A DNA stretch of 64,000 bases from Bacteriovoracaceae bacterium (GTDB lineage Bacteria; Bdellovibrionota; Bacteriovoracia; Bacteriovoracales; Bacteriovoracaceae): contig JABIHA010000066.1 in assembly GCA_018649885.1 (NCBI GenBank), positions 1-64,000 of the forward strand, written 5' to 3'. The notes below the pieces were generated by a model. The model saw only the letters and a list, made by a program, of their open reading frames with translations. It had not been told where the DNA came from and ran no database searches. A program made the position numbers and the translations under genes. The number at the start of each line of letters is the position of its first letter. Position 1 is the first letter of the stretch. Shown piece by piece: positions 25,866 to 34,770 of this stretch.

Positions 25866-26759
25866 ATGAAATATCTAATTTTTCCAAAGTGGTTGATCTT
25901 ATTTAGTCTACTCGCGGGCCCTAGCATTTTATTTTCAGAGGTTAGCCTTCCAAGCCTCGCTAGCCCTGTCACCGATTTAGCTGGTGTTCTTAGTGTAGAA
26001 GAAAAAAGTGACTTGGATGCAAAAATCAGAAAACTCCATGAGGTTTCTGAGATTAAAGCATCCATACTTGTTATCCCCTCACTTGAAGGAGAAACCATTG
26101 AGCAGTTTTCTATTAGGCTTTTAGAGAAAGAGACTCTTGGGAAACAAGACGTAGATAATGGCCTACTCATAACACTGGCAATGAAAGAGAGAAAAGTAAG
26201 AATTGAGGTCGGCCTTGGCCTTGAGGGAAGTATGACTGACTACGTCTCTCACAAAATCATCAATAACATTTTTGTTCCCCATTTTAAGCAGAGAAATTTT
26301 CATGGTGGCTTTGTAGCAGGTTTAAATGAAATCGCTAAAATTCATGGAAGTGCTGGCGCACTTGGTGGTGGCACAAACTTTAAGCCAATAAAAATTAGGC
26401 GATATAAAAAAAGAAAGAAGAGCCCTCTCATCACAATTATGTTCATCGCATTTTTGGTGGGAAGCATTGTTCTTTCCGGAATAAAATCGAAACCTATTAA
26501 AGGCATAATTAGCTCACTAATATTTTGCACCGTTGGATTTTTTGTCATTGGAAGCGCATTTGGTTTATTGGCCTATGTCGGAATAGCTGTTGTTGGTTTC
26601 CTCTTTGGAATAATGGGCTTTAATAGAGGCATCTACTATTCAAGTGGTGGAGGCTTTCGCAGTGGCAGCAGCGGTGGTGGATTTAGCTCAGGCGGCGGTG
26701 GTAGCTGGGGCGGAGGCGGCGGAGGTTTCTCTGGCGGCGGCGCTTCGGGGGATTGGTAG
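25866..26759 (+). CDS. TPM-domain membrane protein with glycine-rich tail (YgcG-like)
   Basis: 297 residues. Signal peptide (to about residue 24), then a periplasmic TPM/DUF477 domain (about 33-160: VTDLAGVLSVEEKSDLDAKI; VDNGLLITLAMKERKVRIEV), membrane helices at about 187-200 and 215-245, and a C-terminal Gly/Ser-rich tail of nearly pure GGGG and SGG repeats. The family is linked to LemA and may act in photosystem- or envelope-protein maintenance in other organisms; here that is only an analogy. Confidence 0.88.
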   Translation: MKYLIFPKWLILFSLLAGPSILFSEVSLPSLASPVTDLAGVLSVEEKSDLDAKIRKLHEVSEIKASILVIPSLEGETIEQFSIRLLEKETLGKQDVDNGLLITLAMKERKVRIEVGLGLEGSMTDYVSHKIINNIFVPHFKQRNFHGGFVAGLNEIAKIHGSAGALGGGTNFKPIKIRRYKKRKKSPLITIMFIAFLVGSIVLSGIKSKPIKGIISSLIFCTVGFFVIGSAFGLLAYVGIAVVGFLFGIMGFNRGIYYSSGGGFRSGSSGGGFSSGGGGSWGGGGGGFSGGGASGDW

Positions 26760-26761
26760 AT

Positions 26762-27415
26762 ATGGACTGGAAAAGAAGTATACTTTCTGCAAGAGAAGAA
26801 GAAAAAATTGAAAATAAAATTTTAGAGTTCGAAACAAAAACAGCAACAGAGCTTGTGGTTTGCGTTCTTAAGGCAGCGGACCCTTATCCGGGTGCTATCT
26901 ATAGATTTGCTATTTTATTTTCCCTACTCTTTGCGACAGCAATAACTTTCTTATTTCAATTTGATCATGAGTTTTATTTAATTCTACTAATTGGATTTTT
27001 AATCATTCTAGGAACGGTACTTGGAAAAATGCCTTTCATAAAAAAATTGGCACTAGTCCAAGAAGAGATAAACCGTGAAGTACGAGAAAAAAGTATCGAG
27101 TTATTCCAAAGCTTAGAAATAAATAGAACAAAAGATAAAATTGGAATACTGCTACTACTATCTCTACAAGAGAGAAAAATTGAAATCTTAGTGGGTAAAA
27201 AACTATCAGAAAAAATTTCGGGGGAAGACCTAGATAATATCGTGAAGCACCTTTCGGATAACTTCAAAAACAATGATTTTGGAGTCGGTTTTCTTTGGGC
27301 GATAGATAATCTAGGTGAAAAAGTAACTCACTTCTTCCCCAAGCTTTCAGACACAATCGATGATAGTAAAAATGAGCTATCAAATAAGATTGTATGGGGT
27401 GATTTTTCAAAATAG
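26762..27415 (+). CDS. Second TPM-domain membrane protein
   Basis: 217 residues from ATG 26762, two bases after the previous stop; an in-frame TTG at 26753 is less likely. The N-terminal half of a TPM domain (ETKTATELVVCVLKAADPYP) is split by two membrane helices (about 45-62 and 66-84) from the second half (KIGILLLLSLQERKIEILVG). This is the companion often seen in LemA-TPM-TPM clusters. Ends the cluster. Confidence 0.83.
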   Translation: MDWKRSILSAREEEKIENKILEFETKTATELVVCVLKAADPYPGAIYRFAILFSLLFATAITFLFQFDHEFYLILLIGFLIILGTVLGKMPFIKKLALVQEEINREVREKSIELFQSLEINRTKDKIGILLLLSLQERKIEILVGKKLSEKISGEDLDNIVKHLSDNFKNNDFGVGFLWAIDNLGEKVTHFFPKLSDTIDDSKNELSNKIVWGDFSK

Positions 27416-27579
27416 TACTTCAAAAACTCACTTACACCCCATGAAATCTTCGTAAATTCCACAACTTATGGGTAAAATTTTCATAGTATTCCTCTGAGAG
27501 GAAACGCTTAGATTCAAAAATCTGGCATTTTTTCAGTGGTTTGCTATATTTCACAAGCAAAAATACTACGGAGTCTCTC

Positions 27580-28104
27580 ATGCTAAAAAAATGCTGTTGC
27601 ATTTTTTCTATTCTCACATTTTTTAATATCAGTGTGTACGCTAACAGCAAATTATCAACTGCTCACTTTCGAGGAAATTACAGTGGTATCTGCGTAGAAA
27701 AAGAAAGCGGTGATCGTGAATTTAGCTATCCCATCCAGCTAGAAATTCAAAGTGAAATTGGGAATGAACTGATTATCAAGTCTAATTCAATAAATAGATT
27801 ATTTTCGGATGGTTTCTATTTTATAAATTCAGGAAAAATCAATGAATTAAAATACCAAGCAAAGCTGGGATGTTTCTCTGACGTCTTGCAAACACAGCTA
27901 ATAGGAAGGAGCATTATTGAAAGATCTAGCTCTGGCTTTGAATTATTTTGTTCTAATTCACATTTTTTAAAAATAAGCAGCTACCGAAAATTAAAATATA
28001 TTGATCATGAAAATATAAAATTCATCTATAGATCCTCAACTATTTTGAGCCAGCAAAGAATTCATTGCAATTTAAAAAGAGTTTCTAGTGGCCCACTAAC
28101 GTAG
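27580..28104 (+). CDS. Secreted protein of unknown function
   Basis: 174 residues from ATG 27580 (GGAG upstream), chosen over TTG 27541 because it starts directly at a signal peptide (MLKKCCCIFSILTFFNISVYA). The mature part has four cysteines and beta-rich sequence (FRGNYSGICVEKESGDREFS), suggesting a disulfide-bonded periplasmic or secreted domain. No family recognised. Convergent with holA. Confidence 0.65.
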   Translation: MLKKCCCIFSILTFFNISVYANSKLSTAHFRGNYSGICVEKESGDREFSYPIQLEIQSEIGNELIIKSNSINRLFSDGFYFINSGKINELKYQAKLGCFSDVLQTQLIGRSIIERSSSGFELFCSNSHFLKISSYRKLKYIDHENIKFIYRSSTILSQQRIHCNLKRVSSGPLT

Positions 28105-28106
28105 AG

Positions 28107-29057
28107 TTAGTAATTTGAAATAGCGGCTAACCTCAGCTTCGCCTTGAGTTGTGTGGATTTCTGTTTGGACAAAATTTCAAAGTCAGAAATCTTCACAATT
28201 TCTTTTTCAATTTCATCACCGCTCCAATTCTTTGAAAGTAGCAAGATTTCTTGGTCATACTTTGATAGTTTACCCTTTTTTTTCATATAACTTGGGTCAC
28301 TGAGTTTAATGAAATGAGATCTAAAGAAGGAAAAAACTTGATGGTACTCTTCAAAACTAACTTCATTTTGTACAAGACTCTCGTAAACATTTGCAAATCT
28401 CTTTCTTCCATAAAGAGAAGCTAGCTCAAATTTATCTATTTTCCCTAGGGCAATAAAGGGTTTGACTTGCTCAGATGTTAACTCATTGTGATTAGGATAT
28501 AAAACGGAAAGGTTTTGCAATACACTATAAAATTCTGAACACTGGTGCTCAACATTTTCTAAAATCAGTTTTTGACTTGCATAATCTAATCTCACATTTA
28601 GCTCAGAGCTCATAAAATGAAGGAGCTTTTGCATCTCCCAAAACTTTGGTGCCTCAACTTTTATATGATTTGCTTCTATTTTTTTCCAAACTTCTTTTTT
28701 ATATTTAGCACCAAAAATAAAAAAGATGAGAAATCTATCATCCATTGGTAATTTAGTACTACTTAAGTATTCGATTGCCTGAACAGAGGTTGTCTCACTA
28801 CCAAGAACTAAATAAGACTCGTCCCCACCAAATAAACTTAAACCTAAAAATGTATTTTCAAGCCAATCCGCACTAATATCGGCCCCTACTAACTTGGTTA
28901 ACTTTCCACTAGTAAATGCTGCCCTTTCCAACCGATTTTGGAGAATTCTTCCAAGAAAAATATCCGAGAGATAGAAGACATAAATCCCAGGTTTGCTCTC
29001 TTGAATAAGATACGGGCTTCCTTTTACAAAATCCCAAGGTTTCCAGCTAGAATGCAC
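28107..29057 (-). CDS. holA: DNA polymerase III delta subunit (diverged)
   Basis: 316 residues from GTG 29057, chosen because AGGAG lies 8 bases upstream and the GTG overlaps the lptE stop by 11 bases. The sequence shows a HolA-like layout: ATPase-like N-terminal part (GIYVFYLSDIFLGRILQNRL; LFGGDESYLVLGS), helical middle and C-terminal bundle. Similarity is weak, but lptE followed by holA is a widespread gene order. HolA opens the beta clamp within the clamp loader. Confidence 0.65.
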   Translation of the reverse strand: MHSSWKPWDFVKGSPYLIQESKPGIYVFYLSDIFLGRILQNRLERAAFTSGKLTKLVGADISADWLENTFLGLSLFGGDESYLVLGSETTSVQAIEYLSSTKLPMDDRFLIFFIFGAKYKKEVWKKIEANHIKVEAPKFWEMQKLLHFMSSELNVRLDYASQKLILENVEHQCSEFYSVLQNLSVLYPNHNELTSEQVKPFIALGKIDKFELASLYGRKRFANVYESLVQNEVSFEEYHQVFSFFRSHFIKLSDPSYMKKKGKLSKYDQEILLLSKNWSGDEIEKEIVKISDFEILSKQKSTQLKAKLRLAAISNY

Positions 29058-29727
29058 GTAGAATAAGCTCCTTAAATTTAGTTGCTGCAACTTTTGCCAC
29101 ATCATCAACAGCACGGTTAACTTTCCCTCTATTTTGAGTGAAGTTCACCTCATGCCCTCTTAGGCCATTATCTGAGTCGTTAAATCTTGTTCTCTCAAAG
29201 GTACTAGTCAAATCAAAAGATTCATAAAAAATCACTTTGGGGTGTACCGATACATGCTTGCCTAGAGAGGAAGATAAAACCTCAAGCTCCCCCTTAAGAG
29301 GCTTCTTTACAAGAATCAAAGTCAACTTCAAATTGAGTGTTGATTCTTTGGGAATTAAAAAATCTTGTCTCGCCCCAATTGCACTTTCACCTCCATCGAG
29401 AGCTTTTACAGTAGTGGTGCTTATGGTTTTTATAGTTTGATCCAGCTTATTGGTTGAACCTACAATTCCCAGAAGCACAGCATCGGTTGACTTGTTTATT
29501 CCTGGATAAACGCGAAGCCCTTTGTATTCAGAAAGTAATAAAAATATTTCCTTAGTCATTGGTGAAGAAACAAATGGCAAAGTTGTTTGATTGGTAAACA
29601 TAGGAATTGAAACGGTCCTTATGTCATACCAGATAAAAGGATTGTTTTTCTTTCGCAGACGGTACCCAGAGCAGCTGCTCAAAATTAAGGTGCTGAGTAC
29701 CAAAAATGTGAAAACTTGAAATTTCAT
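29047..29727 (-). CDS. lptE: LptE-like LPS-assembly lipoprotein
   Basis: 226 residues. Lipobox L-S-S-C at residues 16-19, followed by GYRL as in LptE. The domain continues with SIPMFTNQTTLPFVSSPMTK and strands that would plug the LptD barrel for lipopolysaccharide insertion in the outer membrane. Followed by holA, the usual arrangement. Its ATG overlaps by 12 bases, on the opposite strand, the reading frame of the divergent DciA-like gene. Confidence 0.8.
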   Translation of the reverse strand: MKFQVFTFLVLSTLILSSCSGYRLRKKNNPFIWYDIRTVSIPMFTNQTTLPFVSSPMTKEIFLLLSEYKGLRVYPGINKSTDAVLLGIVGSTNKLDQTIKTISTTTVKALDGGESAIGARQDFLIPKESTLNLKLTLILVKKPLKGELEVLSSSLGKHVSVHPKVIFYESFDLTSTFERTRFNDSDNGLRGHEVNFTQNRGKVNRAVDDVAKVAATKFKELILRAF

Positions 29728-30300
29728 GCCGACTACTATATCCCTAGTACCAACAAAAGTCCTCAGAGTTTAGGTAGCGATTTGGTAAAAAAATTTAAAA
29801 AAATGTCTGAATTTCTTCCCTCTGACGATCTGAGTAAAGATCGCTCACACTCCCCAAAACAGGCAGAAGGCACTGATTTTATTTCCCTTATTAGGAAATG
29901 GAAAGTCGTTGTGGGAGAGCATATGGCAAAAAATACAATGCCTCTTCGCATAAGAAGCCAATCCTTATACATCGCAGTGAAAAATGCCTCATATTCTCAC
30001 CAACTCTCTTTTCTAGAAAGCACTATAATTGATAAAATAAAACTTCACTCTCCTGCAGTTGGTAGAAAATTTAAAAATATAAAATTTGTAACAACTACTG
30101 CCCCCTTTGAGCTACTTAAGAAAAAAGAGGAGGTAACTTCAAAGGAAAAACTGACCTTTCATAAATATGATCCGCAATTTAGACAGGCAAAAAAAGACTT
30201 TAAAGAAAAAGTTCAAGACTTTGAGGATGAAGACTTACTAGATCTTCTGGCTTCTATCTCCATGCAGGCCAGTGAGAAGAACGATGGAAGACCTACTTAA
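29716..30300 (+). CDS. DciA-like DUF721 protein
   Basis: Up to 194 residues; start uncertain. ATG 29716 has no clear ribosome site and overlaps the lptE start region; TTG 29782 (TAGGTAG upstream) or ATG 29803 are alternatives. Core DUF721/DciA region is at about 55-115: SLIRKWKVVVGEHMAKNTMP, then LYIAVKNASYSHQLSFLEST. DciA proteins load or interact with replicative helicase. The 3' end overlaps the convergent methyltransferase gene by 63 bases. Confidence 0.75.
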   Translation: MKFHADYYIPSTNKSPQSLGSDLVKKFKKMSEFLPSDDLSKDRSHSPKQAEGTDFISLIRKWKVVVGEHMAKNTMPLRIRSQSLYIAVKNASYSHQLSFLESTIIDKIKLHSPAVGRKFKNIKFVTTTAPFELLKKKEEVTSKEKLTFHKYDPQFRQAKKDFKEKVQDFEDEDLLDLLASISMQASEKNDGRPT

Positions 30301-30840
30301 TTTTTTTAGAATCTCTACTTTAAAATTGTTTTTTTTCTCCCCAAGATGTTTCAATAAATTATCTGTGAGTAAAATCAAGCAGCGACCTTCATCATCCAGT
30401 TTACTTTCAATAAAATTAAAGAGATCAAATGCATCTTCAAGCGCTATTGACCTGCAAAGAGACTTAGATTGATTCGGAGAAACTCTAGACTCCTCACTTA
30501 TATAATATGGTGGATTGCACACTATTAAATCATAACGATGATAGTTTTCATTTTCTAGAGTTTCTTTAAAGTCTATATTGTATATTTTGGACTTCCAAGA
30601 TTTCCCTAACATTTTTTTGGTATTTTCTTCTAAGTGAGAAATAAAGGCTTCTTGCATTTCTAAAAAGTGAATCTCTCCTGAGCAATTTAATCTTTTGATA
30701 AGCTCAAGGCCAACAATCCCACAGCCACTCATTAAATCAAGGACTTTAACCCCATCATGATAACTAAGTGCTGAAGCTGCACTTGCTAGCAAGATGGAGT
30801 CTTCAGAAAATGTATAAAAATTAGGCTGAGAATACTTCAA
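30238..30840 (-). CDS. TrmN6-like adenine-N6 methyltransferase
   Basis: 200 residues, shorter than the ~240 of TrmN6. Rossmann SAM motif VLDLMSGCGIVGLELI (about 33-48) and catalytic NPPY (about 108-111), the signature of amino methylation of adenine. Probably methylates A37 of a tRNA (TrmN6-type), though the substrate is inferred. Start overlaps the tsaC end by 20 bases; the 3' end overlaps the DciA-like gene on the other strand by 63 bases. Confidence 0.82.
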   Translation of the reverse strand: MKYSQPNFYTFSEDSILLASAASALSYHDGVKVLDLMSGCGIVGLELIKRLNCSGEIHFLEMQEAFISHLEENTKKMLGKSWKSKIYNIDFKETLENENYHRYDLIVCNPPYYISEESRVSPNQSKSLCRSIALEDAFDLFNFIESKLDDEGRCLILLTDNLLKHLGEKKNNFKVEILKKLSRSSIVLLTGLHGDRSQKI

Positions 30841-31417
30841 GGCTCTTTTTTACCTCATCGACCTTGGCACCTTGACGCAAAAACTCAAAGTCACCATTTT
30901 CATTATAAATAACGATAGTAGACACACTACCACTCAAACACTTTTCTCCCGCAGGCCCTATGAAAATGCCATTTTGAACATGGTGATCAAAAAATTCTTT
31001 TGCACTTTCAGTGGAGGTAATGGGGGGATCTCCTGAAAAATTTAAGCTGGTAGATACCATTGGACCACCGATTTGAGTACATATCTCCTTACACCATGGA
31101 TAATCAAGCAACCGAATGGAGACATAATCTGAACCACATAGAACAGACTCAGAAATAGCTGAAGAATCAATAAATTTCCGAGAAAGACAAAGAGATGTTT
31201 CAAGCCTGAAAAAAGAGGACAACCAACTTTTCGAAAAAATAGAGGGCAAATTAATATTCTTTTCTAGTAATTCAAAATCTGAAAATAAAATAGACATGGG
31301 TTTTGAGGCTGATGATTTTTTAATAAGATGAACTTCTTTAATCAGCTCAGCATTACCAGCATCACACCCTATTCCCCAAACAGTATCTGTAGGATAAACA
31401 ATTAATTGGTTTTTCAT
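30821..31417 (-). CDS. tsaC: Threonylcarbamoyl-AMP synthase (Sua5/YrdC family)
   Basis: 198 residues from ATG 31417, which overlaps the upstream stop as ATGA. Family hallmarks: YPTDTVWGIGCDA, SKPMSILFSD, and the later STSLNFSGDPPITS motif with LRQGA near the end. It makes threonylcarbamoyl-AMP from Thr, bicarbonate and ATP for t6A37 modification of tRNAs. The C-terminal Sua5 extension is absent, so it is the short TsaC form. Confidence 0.9.
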   Translation of the reverse strand: MKNQLIVYPTDTVWGIGCDAGNAELIKEVHLIKKSSASKPMSILFSDFELLEKNINLPSIFSKSWLSSFFRLETSLCLSRKFIDSSAISESVLCGSDYVSIRLLDYPWCKEICTQIGGPMVSTSLNFSGDPPITSTESAKEFFDHHVQNGIFIGPAGEKCLSGSVSTIVIYNENGDFEFLRQGAKVDEVKKSLEVFSA

Positions 31418-32586
31418 AACTCCGGCTTTATTAGTACCCAATAAATCAATTCTGGGTCACTATCGCCAAGGCGGGCCAAATTGTAAAGGCTATATTCGAT
31501 GGCCTCTCCCCTTTGTAACATTTCCCGGTAAAACTCTCGTTTTAGAACAGGTAGTGGTCTCTTTAAGCTAGTATGGTTTGCTGACAAGGCCTGTTTAAAA
31601 AATGGTACTTCTAAAGCGCGAAAAAAGAGATCACGATCATGATTTTTTTTAGATTTTGATAATTCTATCATTTTTTCAATAAGCAACTTTCTAATAGTGT
31701 CATTTTCAGGGTACCAACTTGTTAATAATTTCATATAAACATTTGGATACTGATTAATATTAATTGGATGGTATGAAGCCCTTAGATAATCTGTCCATTC
31801 CTTAAATGTTGTTCTTCTATAAAGTTGGGGAGACCAAATATTTGGATACCTGAGTCCGTAATGCACTCCTTTTATATTCTCCCTAATTTCAGAAAGACTC
31901 CACGTTTGTTTTATTTTCTCAGACACTTCGGGGTAATTCCAAAGGACTTTACCAAGTTTGTATTTAAAAATCTTGAGAAGTGTTAAGTTGTGAAATCCAC
32001 TACCATCAATTCTTTCAATGGCCCCTAATAAACTGCTACTTGTGGCCAAGACTTGAGCTTTTGTAAAATATTCTCTCGGTGAATCAAAAATTAATTGATA
32101 GTCATCAAGAAGAATGAACTCATGGATTAGTTTTTCAACTTTCATGTAATTATCATGAGCACTATAATAAAAGACTCTTCCCAGAATTGATAAAAAAGAT
32201 CTAGGGTATTTGGAAAAAACTGCTAAGTTTTTTCTAGAAGATTCCTTTACCTGATCATTTTTTGTTGAATCTAATATATCGATATAAGCATCTGCCAATT
32301 CACTGCCTTGTTTTTTGATCTTCGAAATTTTTTTTAATTTTTTGTATAGTTGAGATTTATTTTTCAGTAACTGAGGAGCGTTGTAAAATAAAAATGGCTT
32401 GAGGGATTTTTTACAACCTTCAAATACCTTTTCCCTCTCCTGCTTACTACCCTTAAAATACAAATAGGATAGTTGAATAAATAGTGGAAGCTCACTATCA
32501 CAATCTTCTATTTTCACCAATTTCACATCAAAGTTTAAACCAAATAATGTGATTTTCGGGTCAATTGTGTTTTTCTGTGAAATCAA
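31414..32586 (-). CDS. Hypothetical helical protein
   Basis: 390 residues, Lys/Leu/Tyr-rich, mostly helical, no signal peptide or membrane helix. No family recognised; periodic short helices in the middle could be alpha-solenoid repeats. It lies between the GYF_2 membrane protein (11-base gap) and tsaC (ATGA overlap), so it is co-translated with both. Confidence 0.65.
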   Translation of the reverse strand: MISQKNTIDPKITLFGLNFDVKLVKIEDCDSELPLFIQLSYLYFKGSKQEREKVFEGCKKSLKPFLFYNAPQLLKNKSQLYKKLKKISKIKKQGSELADAYIDILDSTKNDQVKESSRKNLAVFSKYPRSFLSILGRVFYYSAHDNYMKVEKLIHEFILLDDYQLIFDSPREYFTKAQVLATSSSLLGAIERIDGSGFHNLTLLKIFKYKLGKVLWNYPEVSEKIKQTWSLSEIRENIKGVHYGLRYPNIWSPQLYRRTTFKEWTDYLRASYHPININQYPNVYMKLLTSWYPENDTIRKLLIEKMIELSKSKKNHDRDLFFRALEVPFFKQALSANHTSLKRPLPVLKREFYREMLQRGEAIEYSLYNLARLGDSDPELIYWVLIKPEL

Positions 32587-32597
32587 GTTTGGAAGAT

Positions 32598-33350
32598 CTA
32601 GAGGATCACTTTTTTTTTAGGATTTGTCATAAAGCTTGGGTCAGATGCCATTGCAGTACTAACAACGGTAAAAAATTTGACATTTTTCATGAACTTTTGA
32701 ACAAGGCCTAGACGGTACACAAGAAACCCAGCAGTCAAAATAGCAAATAAAACCATTAATAATTTTTTAATATGAGACTTTCCAGCTGGACTCGCCTGAG
32801 CATCTTCTTTGTACCCTAATTCGCTAGAATGTTCTTCAAGACCATTTCCAATTTCTTCGGCGTCAACACTTCTTTCTTCACCTGGCTGATCTTCAACAAT
32901 GCGTAGAGGGTTGTCATCGCTGAAGCTTTCTTCTACGGAAGCCATTTCTGGAGCTGGCGGTTCTTCCTCAAAGGGCTGGTCTCCTCCAAGGCTTACAATG
33001 CTTGAAACACCAATTTCAGGTTCTGGAAGTGGATTCTCTGCTGAACCACCTTGATCATTTTCTCCAAAATTCTGATCACCTATTTCATTTATATTTATTA
33101 CAGCTGTTTGATCTTTTTTTAATGTTAGAACATTTTTAGCTTCAGATAGAGGGTTGAAACACTGCTTCTCATCTCCAAAAACATATTTATCTACTAAGTC
33201 TTTTTCATTTAAATTAAACCAGTACCCATTTCCAGAGCAAATCTCATCTTGAGGTTTTATTGCACCCGTCTCAATTAATTCTACTATTTTACTCTTTGAG
33301 ACAGGTCCCAATAGGTGATTATTTTTTGTTCTTATCAACCATCTACTCAT
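32598..33350 (-). CDS. GYF_2-domain membrane protein
   Basis: 250 residues. N-terminal GYF_2 domain (about 3-55: WLIRTKNNHLLGPVSKSKIVELI, with GNGYWFNL), a long acidic Glu/Pro/Ser-rich linker (about 80-190) and one membrane helix near 195-212 (LLMVLFAILTAGFLVYRLG), ending in a short tail. Predicted as a tail-anchored inner-membrane protein with a cytoplasmic partner-binding head. Directly follows mlaD (7-base gap). Confidence 0.8.
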   Translation of the reverse strand: MSRWLIRTKNNHLLGPVSKSKIVELIETGAIKPQDEICSGNGYWFNLNEKDLVDKYVFGDEKQCFNPLSEAKNVLTLKKDQTAVININEIGDQNFGENDQGGSAENPLPEPEIGVSSIVSLGGDQPFEEEPPAPEMASVEESFSDDNPLRIVEDQPGEERSVDAEEIGNGLEEHSSELGYKEDAQASPAGKSHIKKLLMVLFAILTAGFLVYRLGLVQKFMKNVKFFTVVSTAMASDPSFMTNPKKKVIL

Positions 33351-33357
33351 AACTAAT

Positions 33358-34755
33358 CTAAAAGAAAAATCCTATTAGTCCCTTTAAGTCTTCATCTGTA
33401 AATCGAAGACCAGCTCCGATTGTCATACTTTGCTGTTGAACCTTTGAAACCAAATCTTCAAAGGCCAATCTGCCGTAGAATATATTCCATATTTCTATTT
33501 CTGATAAAAGTCTTAAGTTAGGTCCAAATTCCCTTGAGTAATCAAATGCCTCAAATGAAAACTTCGCTCCCCAACTAGTAAGATAGTAATCAATCCCGAC
33601 ACCGCCACTTGATTCAAATAGACCTGCACGTAAACCGAAATCATGTATTCTTCTTCCTATTTGAACATTGAATTTAAAACTATTTTTATCCTTCTCCTGT
33701 CTAAGAAGAACAGTTTCACTTCCACCGTCTGACCTATTTGTGGTAGTAATCAAACGCTCTTTTTCAGGACCAAACTCAGAAGTTACAATACCAAGTTTGT
33801 AGAATCTCTCAGGCGCAGGGAAAAGATTAAGGTTTATGCCTGTTTGTCCATCAGTCTCAGTATTAACACCACTGTAAAGAGATAACTCAGTCCTAATGAT
33901 ATTAACCTTATTAACAAGCTTGTTAACACCTGAGAGTGTTTCAGACACTTGATCTATGACTTCCTCATCCCTTAATAGCTTGCCGACAGTTCCCTTGCCT
34001 GCTTTTAAATCAGCTAGAATTGTTTTTAAGTCAGCAGTTGCACTATTAACATTGTCTAATATCGGGCCAACTTTTTTGAAGTCTGTAATAAGAGATCCAC
34101 TTTCATTTGGATCAAGTTGAAAGGCCAATGAAGCCATCATTTTATCAAGATTTCTAATCGCATTAGCTAATCTTTGTTCATTATCGGTAATTATTCTTTT
34201 TGCACTTCCTGTAACATCTTTAATATTGTCTGTAATATCTTGAAGGTTTTTAACAATTTTCTTAATCGGACTTTCTCCATGGGAAGGAGTAAGTGTATCT
34301 TTGATACTACCCATTATGGCCTTAAGATCGGCCATAATCTCTGAAGCATCTTTAGTTAAATCTTCAAGACCTCCGGCCATTTGAGCCGGTATTAACTCAT
34401 TTTCAGCCAGTCTACCATCAGCCTGATCTCCGACGTAAATATCAATATATTTATCTCCAAGAAAACCAATTGTCTTTATTCTCAATATAGATGATTTAGT
34501 GATTTTTATTGAATTGAGAACCTCAAAAGTTATAAGGGCTTGATGTCCAAGGAGCTCGATTTTATGAATTCTTCCGGCGTTAATTCCTGCAACCTTAATA
34601 GGAGTTTTAGGAAAGATGCCAGCAGCATCTGTAATAATGGTTCTGTATTTTGTATAATCTCCAAAACCAGACTGATTACTAGTTATTTTAAGAGACATGA
34701 AAACGCCCATGGCTATAGCTACTATTGCCAAAAGGCCCACTTTAAATTCGCTCAA
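33358..34755 (-). CDS. mlaD: MlaD/MCE-domain protein with beta-rich C-terminal extension
   Basis: 465 residues. One N-terminal membrane helix (about 5-22), MCE domain (about 37-120: YRTIITDAAGIFPKTPIKVAG; IKTIGFLGDKYIDIYVG), a helical region (130-280), then about 175 residues of alternating amphipathic beta strands ending in aromatic residues (GLIGFFF). MCE proteins bind lipids and connect to ABC transporters for phospholipid movement across the periplasm. The terminal Phe resembles an outer-membrane beta-barrel signature, which would let it bridge both membranes. Operon mlaE-mlaF-mlaD. Confidence 0.88.
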   Translation of the reverse strand: MSEFKVGLLAIVAIAMGVFMSLKITSNQSGFGDYTKYRTIITDAAGIFPKTPIKVAGINAGRIHKIELLGHQALITFEVLNSIKITKSSILRIKTIGFLGDKYIDIYVGDQADGRLAENELIPAQMAGGLEDLTKDASEIMADLKAIMGSIKDTLTPSHGESPIKKIVKNLQDITDNIKDVTGSAKRIITDNEQRLANAIRNLDKMMASLAFQLDPNESGSLITDFKKVGPILDNVNSATADLKTILADLKAGKGTVGKLLRDEEVIDQVSETLSGVNKLVNKVNIIRTELSLYSGVNTETDGQTGINLNLFPAPERFYKLGIVTSEFGPEKERLITTTNRSDGGSETVLLRQEKDKNSFKFNVQIGRRIHDFGLRAGLFESSGGVGIDYYLTSWGAKFSFEAFDYSREFGPNLRLLSEIEIWNIFYGRLAFEDLVSKVQQQSMTIGAGLRFTDEDLKGLIGFFF

Positions 34756-34770
34756 AGAATCTTCTCCATC

